64,000 bases of DNA from Streptomyces sp. TRM68367 (lineage in GTDB: Bacteria; Actinomycetota; Actinomycetes; Streptomycetales; Streptomycetaceae), in assembly GCF_014495685.1 (NCBI RefSeq), contig NZ_JACTVI010000027.1, positions 27,410 through 91,409 on the forward strand. The letters run 5' to 3'. The notes under the pieces are model-generated. The model made no database searches. It was not told where the DNA came from and worked only from the letters and a program-made list of their open reading frames with translations. The position numbers were made by a program, and so were the translations under genes. How positions within the stretch are numbered: the first letter of the stretch is position 1; the number at the start of each line of letters is the position of its first letter. Below are positions 33,200 to 41,903 of the stretch, in pieces.

Positions 33200-33391
33200 C
33201 TCGACGACGAGCGGCTGGCCAGGGGGCGGCCCGGCACGGTGCCACCGTCGCCCAGGTCGGCCTGGCATGGCTGCTCACTTCTTCCCCGGTGACCCTGGCC
33301 CCCTGGCACGGGATCCCTCGCCCACCTGGAGGAGAACATGGCCGCCGCCGCGATCACCCTCACCGAGGAAGACCTTGCCGAGCTCGCCTGA
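33200..33391 (+). pseudogene. Aldo/keto reductase C-terminal remnant
   Basis: Successive plus frames give GATVAQVGLAWLL and then HLEENMAAAAITLTEEDLAE with stop at 33389-33391. These are the conserved last two segments of aldo/keto reductases (AQVALAWLL; LEENxAA...LT-x-E-L-x-x-L). The barrel and the catalytic Tyr/Lys are missing. It ends 39 bases before the NmrA-like fragment. Confidence 0.6.
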
Positions 33392-33430
33392 ACACCGACC
33401 TCGTCCCGCTTCCCAAACGAGGCACAGCCC

Positions 33431-33922
33431 ATGAAGCTCTTGATCCTCGGTGCGACCGGCCCCACCGGTCGCCACGTCGTCGACCTGGCCATCAGAGGCG
33501 GCGACACGGTCACCGTCCTGGCCCGCAGGCCGGAGGCGCTGAACGACCTGGCAGACCAGGTCAACGTAGTCGCCGGAGACGCCACCTCGCACAATGATGT
33601 CGCGAAGGCGATGACCGGGCAGGACGTCGTCATCTCGGCCCTCGGCAGGAGCACGTCCGTACACGCCGACGACCTGTTCACCCACGCCGCAGCCGTGATC
33701 GGCGCGGCCAAGGAGAAGGGCGTATCCCGCCTGATGTGGCTCTCGTCGTTCGGCGTGGGTGACACCTACCGGTCGGCGAGCCCCGCCCAGAAGGCCATGT
33801 ACCGCACGTTCCTCCGCAACATCTATGCGAACAAGGAGCTCTCCGAGAAGGCGATCCGCTCCAGCGGCCTGGCCTGGACGCTGGTCTTCCCGACCGCGTC
33901 ACCGACGTCGGCGACCACGTGA
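33431..33922 (+). pseudogene. Truncated NAD(P)-binding (NmrA-like) protein
   Basis: An open frame of 163 codons with intact Rossmann start (MKLLILGATGPTGRHVVDLA), VVAGDATS and SRLMWLSSFGVGD. The family normally runs to about 210 residues. Here it stops matching right after the conserved SGLAWTLVFPT and reads into alcohol-dehydrogenase sequence (VTDVGDHV at about 33893). About 50 residues forming the last strands are missing. A stable product is possible, so it may be an expressed truncated protein, but the sequence junction argues for a relic. Confidence 0.65.
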
Positions 33923-34690
33923 CCACCTGGCTCCCGGCGACCTCGTCGTCGTGCCGTGGTCCATCAACTGCGGCACATGCGACCACTGCCGCGCCGGACT
34001 GACCGCCCACTGCACCTCGATCCCGCACATGGCGATGTACGGCGCGCCGATCGGCGGCAGCTGGGGTGGCCTCTTCTCCGACCTGGTCCGTGTCCCCTAC
34101 GCGGACGCCATGCTGGTCCCACTGCCGACCGGCCTGGACTCCGTCGCGATGGCCTGGGCCAGCGACAACTGGTCGCTGTCCTGGCGCCTGGTCGCACCCC
34201 CACCTCAAGGCCCGCCCCGGCGCCCGCGTCCTGGTCGTCGCCCGCGGCGGCATCGGCCTGTACGTCTGCGACATCGCCCGCGCCCTCGGCGCCTGCGACA
34301 TCCTCTACATCGACCCCGACCCCGAACACCGCAAGCTCGCCGAGAGCTACGGCGCCCGCACCGCAGAAGCGATCGAACCGATCCGCCACGGCTTCGACCT
34401 CGCCGTCGAGGCCACCGGCCGCGTCGACCAGCTCACCCTCGCCGTCAAGTCACTCGCCCCCGAAGGCATCTGCGAATCGGCCGGCAACCACTTCCGCCCC
34501 GGCGAACTGCCGCTCCTCGACATGTACCTCACCGGCGTCACCCTCCGCATCGCCCGCGACAACGTCCGCGCCCACATCCCCGACGCCCTCGCCCTCGCCG
34601 CCTCCGGCACCGTCGCACCCGAACGCGTCGTCTCCCACGTCCTCGACTGGGAACAACTCCGCCACCGTCCGCACCGCGGCCTCCCCGGAA
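33893..34690 (+). pseudogene. Frameshifted zinc-dependent alcohol dehydrogenase (MDR) fragment
   Basis: One frame gives HLAPGDLVVVPWSINCGTCD (structural-zinc cysteines NCGTCDHC...HC) up to NWSLSWRLVAP. A frameshift at the C-run near 34196-34201 moves the reading to another frame: LKARPGARVLVVARGGIGLY, DPDPEHRKLAESYGART, LAPEGICESAGNHFRPGELP and LALAASGTVAPERVVSHVLD. This covers most of a formaldehyde/threonine-dehydrogenase-like MDR but lacks the N-terminal 80 residues with the catalytic zinc Cys. The cofactor loop GGIG is kept. Confidence 0.75.
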
Positions 34691-34779
34691 GCCCTGAACC
34701 GCCTGGCAGACGGCGTCCGCGGTCTCACCGGACAGCTCACCGGCCCCGCCGCCAACCGGCGGGCATCCCCGAGGTGGAC

Positions 34780-35030
34780 GAATTCCCGGGCGGAGTACGG
34801 ATGTACAGCTACGGCCACGGCGGCGTCAGCGCCATACTCCTGGACGAACTGATGGGATGGGCATGGGCCGCCGCCGTAAGACCGGGCATGACCATCTCAC
34901 CGCACCTGCGCTACCAGGGACCGGTTCCCTGGATGCCCCTATGTGCCCACGTCACGGGAACCGACGGCCGCAAGACCTACGTGACAGGCTGGGAACTCAC
35001 CCTCCCGAGGGGCTGGCCTCACGCAGCCCG
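34780..35030 (+). pseudogene. PaaI-type hotdog thioesterase remnant
   Basis: The frame reads GVRMYSYGHGGVSAILLDEL, then MGWAWAAAVRPGMT and TGTDGRKTYVTGWELTLP. This matches the HGG-x4-LLDE-x2-G core and following strands of the PaaI/hotdog thioesterase family. The first strand and the end are missing, and the frame runs on without homology. It is fused behind the dehydrogenase relic. Confidence 0.6.
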
Positions 35031-35078
35031 GCGACCTATGCGGTCACAGCACCAGCTCACAGTTGACGAAGACGGGTG

Positions 35079-35642
35079 CTATCTGGTCCGCATGGCGGCG
35101 GCAATCCGCTCGACGATCTCCTCGATCTGAACCAGACACTCGTGTACTTGCGATGGAGATGCGCCAAGAGGGTCGTTCACGTCTATGTCACCCGTGCGTG
35201 TCGACACGGCACCACGGCGAGCGGCCGCGCCCTGGACGAGGGTCACAAACCGTGCGGCCGGATCCACCACGCCTGCGGCGTCCTCTGAACGCACCAGCCG
35301 GGCGAACTCACGGAAGGTGAACGCACGGGACAACGCACGCACAGGGGACAGCCGCACAGCGGCCTCACGATGCTCCGTCGCAGCGCCCAGCACCAGATCC
35401 GCGTTTTCGACCATCTCCTTGGTCAGTCGGCAGGAGCCCATCCCGCAGGGCTGCACGCCACGTCCGAGCAGGAAGGAGTCGACAACAGCCGCCATTGGCA
35501 TACCCGCTACGGCCCGGGTGCCGGCACTGCTCACATGGATCACTTGCCGATGCTCGAGCAGTTGGTGCCTGAGCAGGCACTCGGCAAGCGGAGAGCGAAA
35601 GACGTTGCCAGTGCACACCACAAGTACGCGGAACGGGGGCAC
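35079..35642 (-). CDS. Low-molecular-weight protein-tyrosine phosphatase
   Basis: A 187-residue LMW-PTP. The P-loop CTGNVFRSPLAECLLRHQLL near residue 9 keeps C-x5-R (Phe where Cys/Ile is common). VSSAGTRAVAGMPMA, DLVLGAATEHREAAV and the DP-type acid segment IDVNDPLG follow. Such phosphatases dephosphorylate BY-kinases such as the one at 61175 and so set polysaccharide chain control. GTG at 35640-35642 has GGAGG four bases upstream, and the conserved domain begins here; frames extending further are not conserved. It is the intact paralogue of the decayed gene at 60684. Confidence 0.85.
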   Translation of the reverse strand: MPPFRVLVVCTGNVFRSPLAECLLRHQLLEHRQVIHVSSAGTRAVAGMPMAAVVDSFLLGRGVQPCGMGSCRLTKEMVENADLVLGAATEHREAAVRLSPVRALSRAFTFREFARLVRSEDAAGVVDPAARFVTLVQGAAARRGAVSTRTGDIDVNDPLGASPSQVHECLVQIEEIVERIAAAMRTR

Positions 35643-36107
35643 ACACCCTCCAGGAGGGGAAGAAGAGGAGACCAAGACATGCGGCGCGATGCCAGTATTC
35701 ATCCGACATCTCTGCTGGATGAGGACTTCAAAGAGCGTTTCTTCCCGGCACCCAGTCAGCCATGGCCGGCCCTTGGCTGACCGGGCGTCACCGTGGTTCA
35801 TGCCAGACGGGGAGCCCAGCCCCTCAGCGGACCGCATGGCTCGCACCTCCCTGAGCGGAGTGGGCCGCCCCAGGGAATCACTGATCAGGGCAGGCGCCAC
35901 AAGGCGGACCAACCGAATGGCACATACCAGGCGCCTTCGCTCCTCGTGTCCGGGGACCGGCGGCCAATCCGGTGATTCACATACGCCACACAGCGCCTTG
36001 TCTCCCGAAAATGCTTAACAGGCGCTATTCGGCGCTATCTATGCACATACCGTACTCGCGGGTCGGACCATGCCGTCGCCCGATTCCATTTGAGGAGAGT
36101 GAACGCG
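35643..36107. other. Divergent intergenic region at the border of the polysaccharide locus
   Basis: The 465 bases between the phosphatase and the LADTG surface protein hold no convincing gene. The right part (36000-36060) is clearly AT-richer and includes a tandem 10-mer described separately. This should be promoter DNA for the surface protein. Confidence 0.4.
36021..36040 (+). repeat. Tandem 10-mer in the promoter of the LADTG protein
   Basis: GGCGCTATTC and GGCGCTATCT are directly adjacent, 68 bases before the start codon at 36108. The second copy continues into CTATCTATGCACATACC, which resembles the CTATCTAT box in the divergent region at about 57813. It could be a binding site for a dimeric activator or ECF sigma factor; no consensus is known to me. 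Confidence 0.4.
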
Positions 36108-36611
36108 ATGACGGCCTCATCGAAGTTTCGTGCCGCTTTCGCGGCCACGGCAGCCTCTGCTGTCCTGGCCGCAGTCCCAGTCGTCGGGGCCCAACCTGCC
36201 CACTCCCAGCCGTATCCACCCGATGCCCCGAGCCTGACCCTCACCGCCACCACCGTTGACGCAGGAGACGACCTCGGCTTCACAGCGACCGGGTTCCTTC
36301 CGAACGAGGGGGTGGGCGCGTTCCTCCTCTCCAAGCCGATCAAGCTGGGCCGCTTCACCGCCGACGCAAACGGCACGGTGGAAGGTACCGTCACCATCCC
36401 CAAGTGGACCGATCCGGGCAAGCACACCTTCCGCCTCAAGGGAGAGAAATCGAAGCTGACCCTCTCGGCCGAGATCACCGTACGCTCCCCCAAGCCTCAC
36501 CTCGCCGACACCGGTGAGGACCGCTCACCCGTTCTGCTGGTCGGAGCCGCAGGGCTGCTGGCGCTCGGAGCCGGCACGATGATGGCCGTCCGGCGACGGA
36601 AGAACAGCTGA
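36108..36611 (+). CDS. Secreted cell-wall protein with LADTG sortase-E signal
   Basis: A 167-residue surface protein. Signal peptide residues 1-34 (AAFAATAASAVLAAVPVVGA), a beta-rich middle domain (LTLTATTVDAGDDLGFTATG), the sorting motif LADTG, then a hydrophobic helix (PVLLVGAAGLLALGAGTMMA) and the basic tail VRRRKNS. LAXTG is the motif used by class E sortases of Streptomyces, so the protein should be linked to peptidoglycan. ATG at 36108 is ten bases behind GAGGAG. No sortase gene is visible. Its place beside the polysaccharide genes suggests a shared cell-surface role. Confidence 0.85.
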   Translation: MTASSKFRAAFAATAASAVLAAVPVVGAQPAHSQPYPPDAPSLTLTATTVDAGDDLGFTATGFLPNEGVGAFLLSKPIKLGRFTADANGTVEGTVTIPKWTDPGKHTFRLKGEKSKLTLSAEITVRSPKPHLADTGEDRSPVLLVGAAGLLALGAGTMMAVRRRKNS

Positions 36612-36819
36612 CCACCCCGCCCCATCCGGCAGTCGCGAAGCCCGTAGCAATACCTGCGGCCGATAGAAGATCTTCCGACGCATGACCTCACGTTGTCGTC
36701 GGGGTACCTGCTGTCGGCCACACCCGCCGTCAAGGAGCGGCATACCGTGGGCGCCCTTTCCCACGGACGGCACCGCGGGGGCGATTTCCCTTCCTCCCAC
36801 CCGGCCGCCGTGGAGTCTG

Positions 36820-37866
36820 TCAGTGCCGCAGCGTGCCGGACTCGAGATTCTCCACGTACCAGGCGTACGTCTGGGCGATTCCCTCCCGCAGGCCGATTCG
36901 AGGAGCCCAGCCGAGCGCGGTGAGCCGGGATACGTCAAGAAGCTTGCGCGGGGTACCGTCCGGCTGCTTCGTGTCCCACTGGACGCTCCCTCGGTACCCG
37001 ACGGCGTCCGCGACGAGCTCCGCCAGTTCCCGGATGGTCAGGTCCGTACCGGTGCCGACGTTGACAGGACCGTCCGCGTCGTAGTGCTCCAGCAGGTGCA
37101 GGCACGCTCCCGCCAGGTCGTCGGCGTGCAGGAACTCCCGGCGAGGTGTGCCGCTGCCCCAGTTCACCACGCGCGGCGCCCCCGATTCCTTCGCCTCGTG
37201 GAAGCGCCGGATCAGAGAGGGCAGTACATGGGAGTACTCGGGATGGAAGTTGTCGCCAGGCCCGTACAGATTGGTCGGCATGGCGGAGATCCACGGCAGA
37301 CCGTGCTGCCGCCGCACCGCCTGCACCTGCAGAATCCCGGCGATCTTGGCGATGGCGTAGGCGTCGTTGGTCGGCTCGAACCGGCCGGTCAGCAGCGCTT
37401 CTTCACGGATGGGCTGTTCGGTGAACTTGGGGTAGATGCAGCTGGAGCCCAGGAACAGCAGCCGCTCCACGCCGTGCTCCATGGCCGCGTCCAACACATT
37501 GACCTGGATGCGGAGATTGTCGGAGAGGAACTGGGCGGGTTGGGTGGCGTTCGCCTTGATCCCACCCACCCGCGCCGCCGCGAGCACGACCACGTCGGGC
37601 CGCGTGGCCGCGAACCAGTCGAGGACGGCCCGGCGCTCCCGCAGATCCAACTCCTCCGAGCCGGGCCCGACCACATCGGTGAACCCCTCCCTTGCCAGCT
37701 GCCTCCACACCGCCGAACCGGCCAGCCCTCGGCCCCCGGCCACGAACACGCGCGTCGAACGGTCGAGGGGGCAGCGCACCCTCCCGTCTGATGCCGCGCC
37801 AAAGGCATTCACCGCTGCGGCAGCGGCGGTCGGGGGTGTGACACCGATATTCATAGCATCAGCCAT
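36820..37866 (-). CDS. GDP-L-fucose synthase (GDP-4-keto-6-deoxymannose epimerase/reductase)
   Basis: Converts GDP-4-keto-6-deoxy-D-mannose to GDP-L-fucose. The 348-residue extended SDR has cofactor motif VAGGRGLAGSA near residue 43, the GSSCIYPKF segment with the catalytic Cys, the Tyr-x3-Lys motif YAIAK, and the second acid/base His in NFHPEYSHVLPSLI. Length beyond the usual 310-320 is an Ala-rich N-terminal extension. ATG at 37866 lies behind GAAGGAGAGC. Its substrate would be made by the GDP-mannose dehydratase at 44022. The two together mark fucose, or another GDP-6-deoxyhexose, in the polymer. Confidence 0.88.
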   Translation of the reverse strand: MADAMNIGVTPPTAAAAAVNAFGAASDGRVRCPLDRSTRVFVAGGRGLAGSAVWRQLAREGFTDVVGPGSEELDLRERRAVLDWFAATRPDVVVLAAARVGGIKANATQPAQFLSDNLRIQVNVLDAAMEHGVERLLFLGSSCIYPKFTEQPIREEALLTGRFEPTNDAYAIAKIAGILQVQAVRRQHGLPWISAMPTNLYGPGDNFHPEYSHVLPSLIRRFHEAKESGAPRVVNWGSGTPRREFLHADDLAGACLHLLEHYDADGPVNVGTGTDLTIRELAELVADAVGYRGSVQWDTKQPDGTPRKLLDVSRLTALGWAPRIGLREGIAQTYAWYVENLESGTLRH

Positions 37867-38085
37867 GAGCTTCGCTCTCCTTCTTCACTTCCGCATGGAT
37901 CCAGGTGGAACCGCTGGACGTCGAGTGAATGCGACACACCGTCATGGTGCGGTGCCAGACAGGAGGTAGAGCTTCTCTCCGCAGCCGAGATGCGGTTCTA
38001 TCTCCGATTCCAGCATCTGGTTCGATCGTTTCGCCGGACTGCCCAAGTCGCTGATCGCGAGGAAGTGACCGGCAATACCACCGGG

Positions 38086-38979
38086 TCAGGAAGTGCTTCC
38101 CGATCGCCTTGCGGCCGCTGAGTCCCGGGTGATGAGGAAGTTCGCATAGCGACCCGGTGGGACGAGGTCCGCCGTCACGGGTGCCGGTCCCCTGCTGCCG
38201 AGATGCTGAATGTGACGGTAGCCCAGGTCGAAAGCAGTCTCCCGGAGCCTGCTCAGCGCTGCCTTGTCCAGGCACTCCGCGATGATGGCCGGGTGGTGGG
38301 CGCGGATGCTCTTCTCCATGCCGCGCAGCACCTGCGGTTCGAGCCCCTCCACGTCGACCTTGATGAGGTCAACCGCAAGTCGGTCGAGCACCTCGTCCCC
38401 CGTCGTGACCTCCACGTCGACAAGGCTCCGGGCGGTCCGCCGGTCCAGGAGCGAGGCCGCCGTCGTGTCGGCGGGGATCCTCAGGCAGGTGCGCCCCGGC
38501 GTGTCCGAGAGTGCCTTGTCGATGATGGTGACGCGGCTTTCGAGCCGGTTGGCCCGGACGTTGCGGTTCAGCATGCGGGCGGCGACGGGGTTGGGTTCAA
38601 CGGCCACTGCCTCCAGGTGCGGGTTGGCCCGGCAGGCGAGGAGGGTGTAAATCCCGGAGAATGCGCCGATGTCGACGAACCGGCGGGCATTTCGGGCGAG
38701 TTGGTAGACGAGCGGGTGGGTGGTCTCCTCCCAGTGCCGCATGTTGGTCCAGATCAGACTCCGGGCCAGGATGTCCGCGTCGCTGCTGACGTAGCGGAAG
38801 GTGCGTCCGTCGGGGGCCCGCAGGCTCCACTCTCCCGTGGGATGCAGGCGCCCCCACACCGCGCGGGGCACGAGACCGCGCAGGGCCGCGGCGCGGAGAG
38901 CCCGTTGGCAGCCCGGAACGCGGATGAAGAGGTCACGGGTGCTGGACAAGATGTCTTCAGAGGGCACGGACGGCAGCAT
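38086..38979 (-). CDS. FkbM-family methyltransferase (copy 1)
   Basis: A 297-residue class I methyltransferase. The SAM motif is FVDIGAFSGIYTLLACRANP (about residues 92-111). The FkbM region has VEPNPVAARMLNRNVRANRL and DLIKVDVEGLEPQVLRGMEK. The substrate is probably a sugar hydroxyl of the polysaccharide or a precursor, as FkbM enzymes O-methylate. It is strongly similar along the entire length to the product of 45039-45932 (shared WEE.THPL.Y.LAR and SVEPNPVAARML). It shares the strand of the GDP-fucose synthase gene and follows the GT61 gene. Confidence 0.87.
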   Translation of the reverse strand: MLPSVPSEDILSSTRDLFIRVPGCQRALRAAALRGLVPRAVWGRLHPTGEWSLRAPDGRTFRYVSSDADILARSLIWTNMRHWEETTHPLVYQLARNARRFVDIGAFSGIYTLLACRANPHLEAVAVEPNPVAARMLNRNVRANRLESRVTIIDKALSDTPGRTCLRIPADTTAASLLDRRTARSLVDVEVTTGDEVLDRLAVDLIKVDVEGLEPQVLRGMEKSIRAHHPAIIAECLDKAALSRLRETAFDLGYRHIQHLGSRGPAPVTADLVPPGRYANFLITRDSAAARRSGSTS

Positions 38980-39083
38980 AATGAGGGTATATGGTGCATA
39001 GCCCGCCTACGAGGTGTGTTGTTGCGCGGGGCGACCGAGTTCACTCCGGCGCCGCACTCCGGCACCCCACCGTTGTGCACAGC

Positions 39084-40193
39084 TCAGCACCCAGCGGTCG
39101 CACCCTCGTTCAGAAGCGCCTCGAGCCGATCCAGTGGTGCGACGCACCCTCCTTCTTCGGTGGGCGACGCGACGACGTAGTCGTAGTCGATGCCGAGGTT
39201 GCGGCTCAAGCGGGCATAGCAGTCGTTGAACCAGGCATGAGGGAACACCTCGATCACACGCTCGGCCCGCTGAGTCCACACCAGGTTGGCCAGACCGGCA
39301 CCGTGCGGAGCAATGACCGTTCGGGCGCCGGCGAACAGCGCGCGCTGCTCATCGAAGGAAAAGTCTTGGGCGTACACCACGGTGACGCCAGCCTCCCGCA
39401 TCGCGCACTCGACCTCTGCCTCGTTCGACAATGCTCGCTTGTGGTCCTGCAAGCGGCTCACGTAGATGGCTTCGGCGTCGGCGGGGTCCGCGGGGAAGGC
39501 TGCGCGCAGTCGGTCGATCTCGGCCCGCTGGACGAAGCCGGACATGGGCTCGACGGCGGCGAGGAGGCACGAGTCGACGTGCGCGATGTCGTCCAGGCGG
39601 ACGATCCTGGCGGGCCCGACCAGGTGCTCGGCAGCCGCCAGCACATAGGCCGGCACGTTTCTCGGCATCAGGAGCAGCGCCTCGGGCTCGACACTGAGAG
39701 CGAAGAGCGCGGCGGGGAGTACCTCGAGCAGCCAGTGGTAATAGCCCGTCGGCGCGAAGGCCACGACGGGACGACCGGTGAGTCGTCTGACCGGCAGCAG
39801 CGGTTCGTGGCGGACGTCGCCCCAGCCGAGCGACCGGTTGAGGGAGCCGTAGCTCTCTTCCAGGACGGGGCCGCCGGGCAGCCAGACGAGGCCGCTGTGC
39901 GGGCTGACCAGCACATCGTGGAGCCGGTGCGCATGGCGTTCGTCGAACGCCTTGGACCGGCGGAACTGCGGCGGGAAGTCCGCGGGGAAGTCGTACCGCT
40001 CGACCACGGCTTCGGTCCTGGTCACGGACTCGCTCACATGCCTGGCGATCCTGGGATGGTGCATGCGCTCAGTGATGGAGCGCACGTACTCCCGCGGAAC
40101 TCCTCCCGAGACCGGTCCGAGCAGGGCCCGGTTGGCGGTCCGCGCCAGCAGAACTCGGCCGCGGGCTGTCAGGTCGCGCAGCTTCGGTGTCAT
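39084..40193 (-). CDS. GT61-family (DUF563) glycosyltransferase
   Basis: A 369-residue protein of the DUF563/GT61 type, usually cytoplasmic and adding pentose or hexosamine units. The central LPGGPVLEESYGSLNRSLGW and FAPTGYYHWLLEVLPAALFA lead to the family signature TVIAPHGAGLANLVWTQRAE with following VIEVFPHAWFNDCYARLSR. The ATG at 40191-40193 is used because homologous sequence begins there; upstream codons are intergenic-like. It is divergent from the UDP-glucose dehydrogenase gene. A xylosyltransferase role is a possible link to the UDP-xylose-type genes, but this is inference. Confidence 0.82.
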   Translation of the reverse strand: MTPKLRDLTARGRVLLARTANRALLGPVSGGVPREYVRSITERMHHPRIARHVSESVTRTEAVVERYDFPADFPPQFRRSKAFDERHAHRLHDVLVSPHSGLVWLPGGPVLEESYGSLNRSLGWGDVRHEPLLPVRRLTGRPVVAFAPTGYYHWLLEVLPAALFALSVEPEALLLMPRNVPAYVLAAAEHLVGPARIVRLDDIAHVDSCLLAAVEPMSGFVQRAEIDRLRAAFPADPADAEAIYVSRLQDHKRALSNEAEVECAMREAGVTVVYAQDFSFDEQRALFAGARTVIAPHGAGLANLVWTQRAERVIEVFPHAWFNDCYARLSRNLGIDYDYVVASPTEEGGCVAPLDRLEALLNEGATAGC

Positions 40194-40395
40194 ACCCCGG
40201 AACGCTAAGACCTGGCAGCTGCCGTCGTTCGGTTTCGCGCCCGCCATCGGGCGCGTATTCACCCATTGCGGCTGTGCCGTTCGGCGCCGATTACTGAATT
40301 GGGGTGATCCCCGGCAGACACATGTGGGGAGGGGGAAATCGGAGCGGCCGGGCATGCGATGTTGGGATTGTGATACTCCATTCTGAGGATACGGG

Positions 40396-41685
40396 GTGGT
40401 AAGTGTGGGTCAACCCCCCATCCGGGATCAGCGCAAGTTGATCGTCGTCGGTCAGGGATACGTGGGTCTCCCGCTGGCCATGCGCGCGGTGGAAGCGGGC
40501 TTCTGTGTCGTCGGCGTGGACACGGACGAGTTGCGGGTCAAGCGTCTGGCCTCCGGCGACTCGTATATCGACGGTATCGGAAATGCGCGTTTGATCAGCG
40601 CTCTGGACAGCGGTCGCTACAAGGTGACCACCGACTACGACGCGATGTCCGACTTCGACATCTGCACGATCACCGTGCCGACGCCGCTGCGCGAGGGCGT
40701 GCCGGATCTGGGTTTCGTGGAATGCGCCGCCCGGAGCATCGCCCCTCATATCACCAGTGGCGCCACTGTAATTCTGGAGTCGACCACATATCCCGGCACC
40801 ACGGAGAGTCTGCTGCAGCCACTGTTGGAGGACGGCAGCGGGCTGAAGGCCGGCGTGGATTTCCACCTCGGGTACAGCCCCGAGCGTATCGACCCAGGGA
40901 ATCCCCAGTGGCAGCTGGAGAACACCCCCAAGGTGATCTCCGGGATCGACCCGGCGTCGCTGCACGACATCGAGCGCTTCTACGCACGCATCGTCGAGCG
41001 CACCGTGCCAGTGTCCTCCTGCCGTACCGCAGAGCTGACCAAGTTGTTGGAGAACACGTTCCGTCACGTCAACATCGCCCTGGTCAACGAGATGGCGACG
41101 TTCGCCAGGGGGCTGGGGGCCGACATCTGGGAAGCCGTCGAGGCGGCCGGCACGAAGCCGTTCGGCTTCATGGCGTTCAGGCCCGGGCCAGGTGTCGGCG
41201 GGCACTGCTTGCCGGTGGACCCATCCTACTTGTCGTGGCAGGTCAAGCGGCTGCTCAGGCAGAACGTCCGGTTCATCGCCTTGGCGAACGAGATCAACGA
41301 TCACATGCCGGACCACGTCGTCTGGCGGATCAGCCGGGGCCTGAACGAACGCGGCAAGTCGGTCAACGGCTCGCGGGTCCTGCAACTGGGCCTGGCCTAC
41401 AAGAAGAACACCGGCGACATCCGCGAGTCACCGGCCCTCGTGCTCGCCCGGTCACTGCAAGGCCTTGGCGCCCGGGTCGCTGCGGTGGAACCGCACACCG
41501 ACCCCTATCTCCTCCCTCCGGACATCGTCTGCGTGAAACTGACCGAAGCTGAAATCCGGGCCGCCGACGTGGTCGTCGTGGCAATCGACCACGACGATTT
41601 CGACTATGCCCTCGTCGAGCGGGCCGGGGCGTACGTTTTCGATACCCGCAACCGCTGCCCGGGGGACTGTGTCGAGGTCCTGTGA
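40396..41685 (+). CDS. UDP-glucose/nucleotide-sugar 6-dehydrogenase
   Basis: Oxidises a UDP-sugar at C6, most likely UDP-glucose to UDP-glucuronate, using two NAD. The 429 residues include the Rossmann start KLIVVGQGYVGLPLAMRAVE (15-34), TVPTPLREG, ESTTYPGTTES, GYSPERIDPGN, the catalytic-lysine region ELTKLLENTFRHVNIALVNE, and the nucleophile loop FRPGPGVGGHCLPVDPSYLS with the catalytic Cys. GLAYKKNTGDIRESP belongs to the C-terminal nucleotide-binding domain. These last motifs are also shared with UDP-ManNAc and UDP-GlcNAc dehydrogenases (WecC/WbpA type), so the exact sugar is open. GTG at 40396 follows GAGG by seven bases. Confidence 0.88.
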   Translation: MVSVGQPPIRDQRKLIVVGQGYVGLPLAMRAVEAGFCVVGVDTDELRVKRLASGDSYIDGIGNARLISALDSGRYKVTTDYDAMSDFDICTITVPTPLREGVPDLGFVECAARSIAPHITSGATVILESTTYPGTTESLLQPLLEDGSGLKAGVDFHLGYSPERIDPGNPQWQLENTPKVISGIDPASLHDIERFYARIVERTVPVSSCRTAELTKLLENTFRHVNIALVNEMATFARGLGADIWEAVEAAGTKPFGFMAFRPGPGVGGHCLPVDPSYLSWQVKRLLRQNVRFIALANEINDHMPDHVVWRISRGLNERGKSVNGSRVLQLGLAYKKNTGDIRESPALVLARSLQGLGARVAAVEPHTDPYLLPPDIVCVKLTEAEIRAADVVVVAIDHDDFDYALVERAGAYVFDTRNRCPGDCVEVL

Positions 41686-41903
41686 TCCCGCCCTTCTCCG
41701 GTAATCGCCCCGTCGACGAACTCGTGTGCACCGGCGGGTGACACATGCCGAGCGCCATTCTGCGGCAACCTGAGCAGCCCGGCACAGGAATTTCGGTAGG
41801 GCGGCAAATCTGGAGTGGCAGTTCCGATCAGAGTCCGGCCTGGCTGAGTCCTTATGGGTAATGCATCCGGTAATGATGAGGCGTGCCAGTTGAGGAGTTT
41901 CAC

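Noticed and set aside
35185..36018. 277-codon plus-strand frame overlapping the phosphatase
   Set aside because: Antisense to the intact LMW-PTP, which has a complete P-loop; composition is Ser/Arg-rich.
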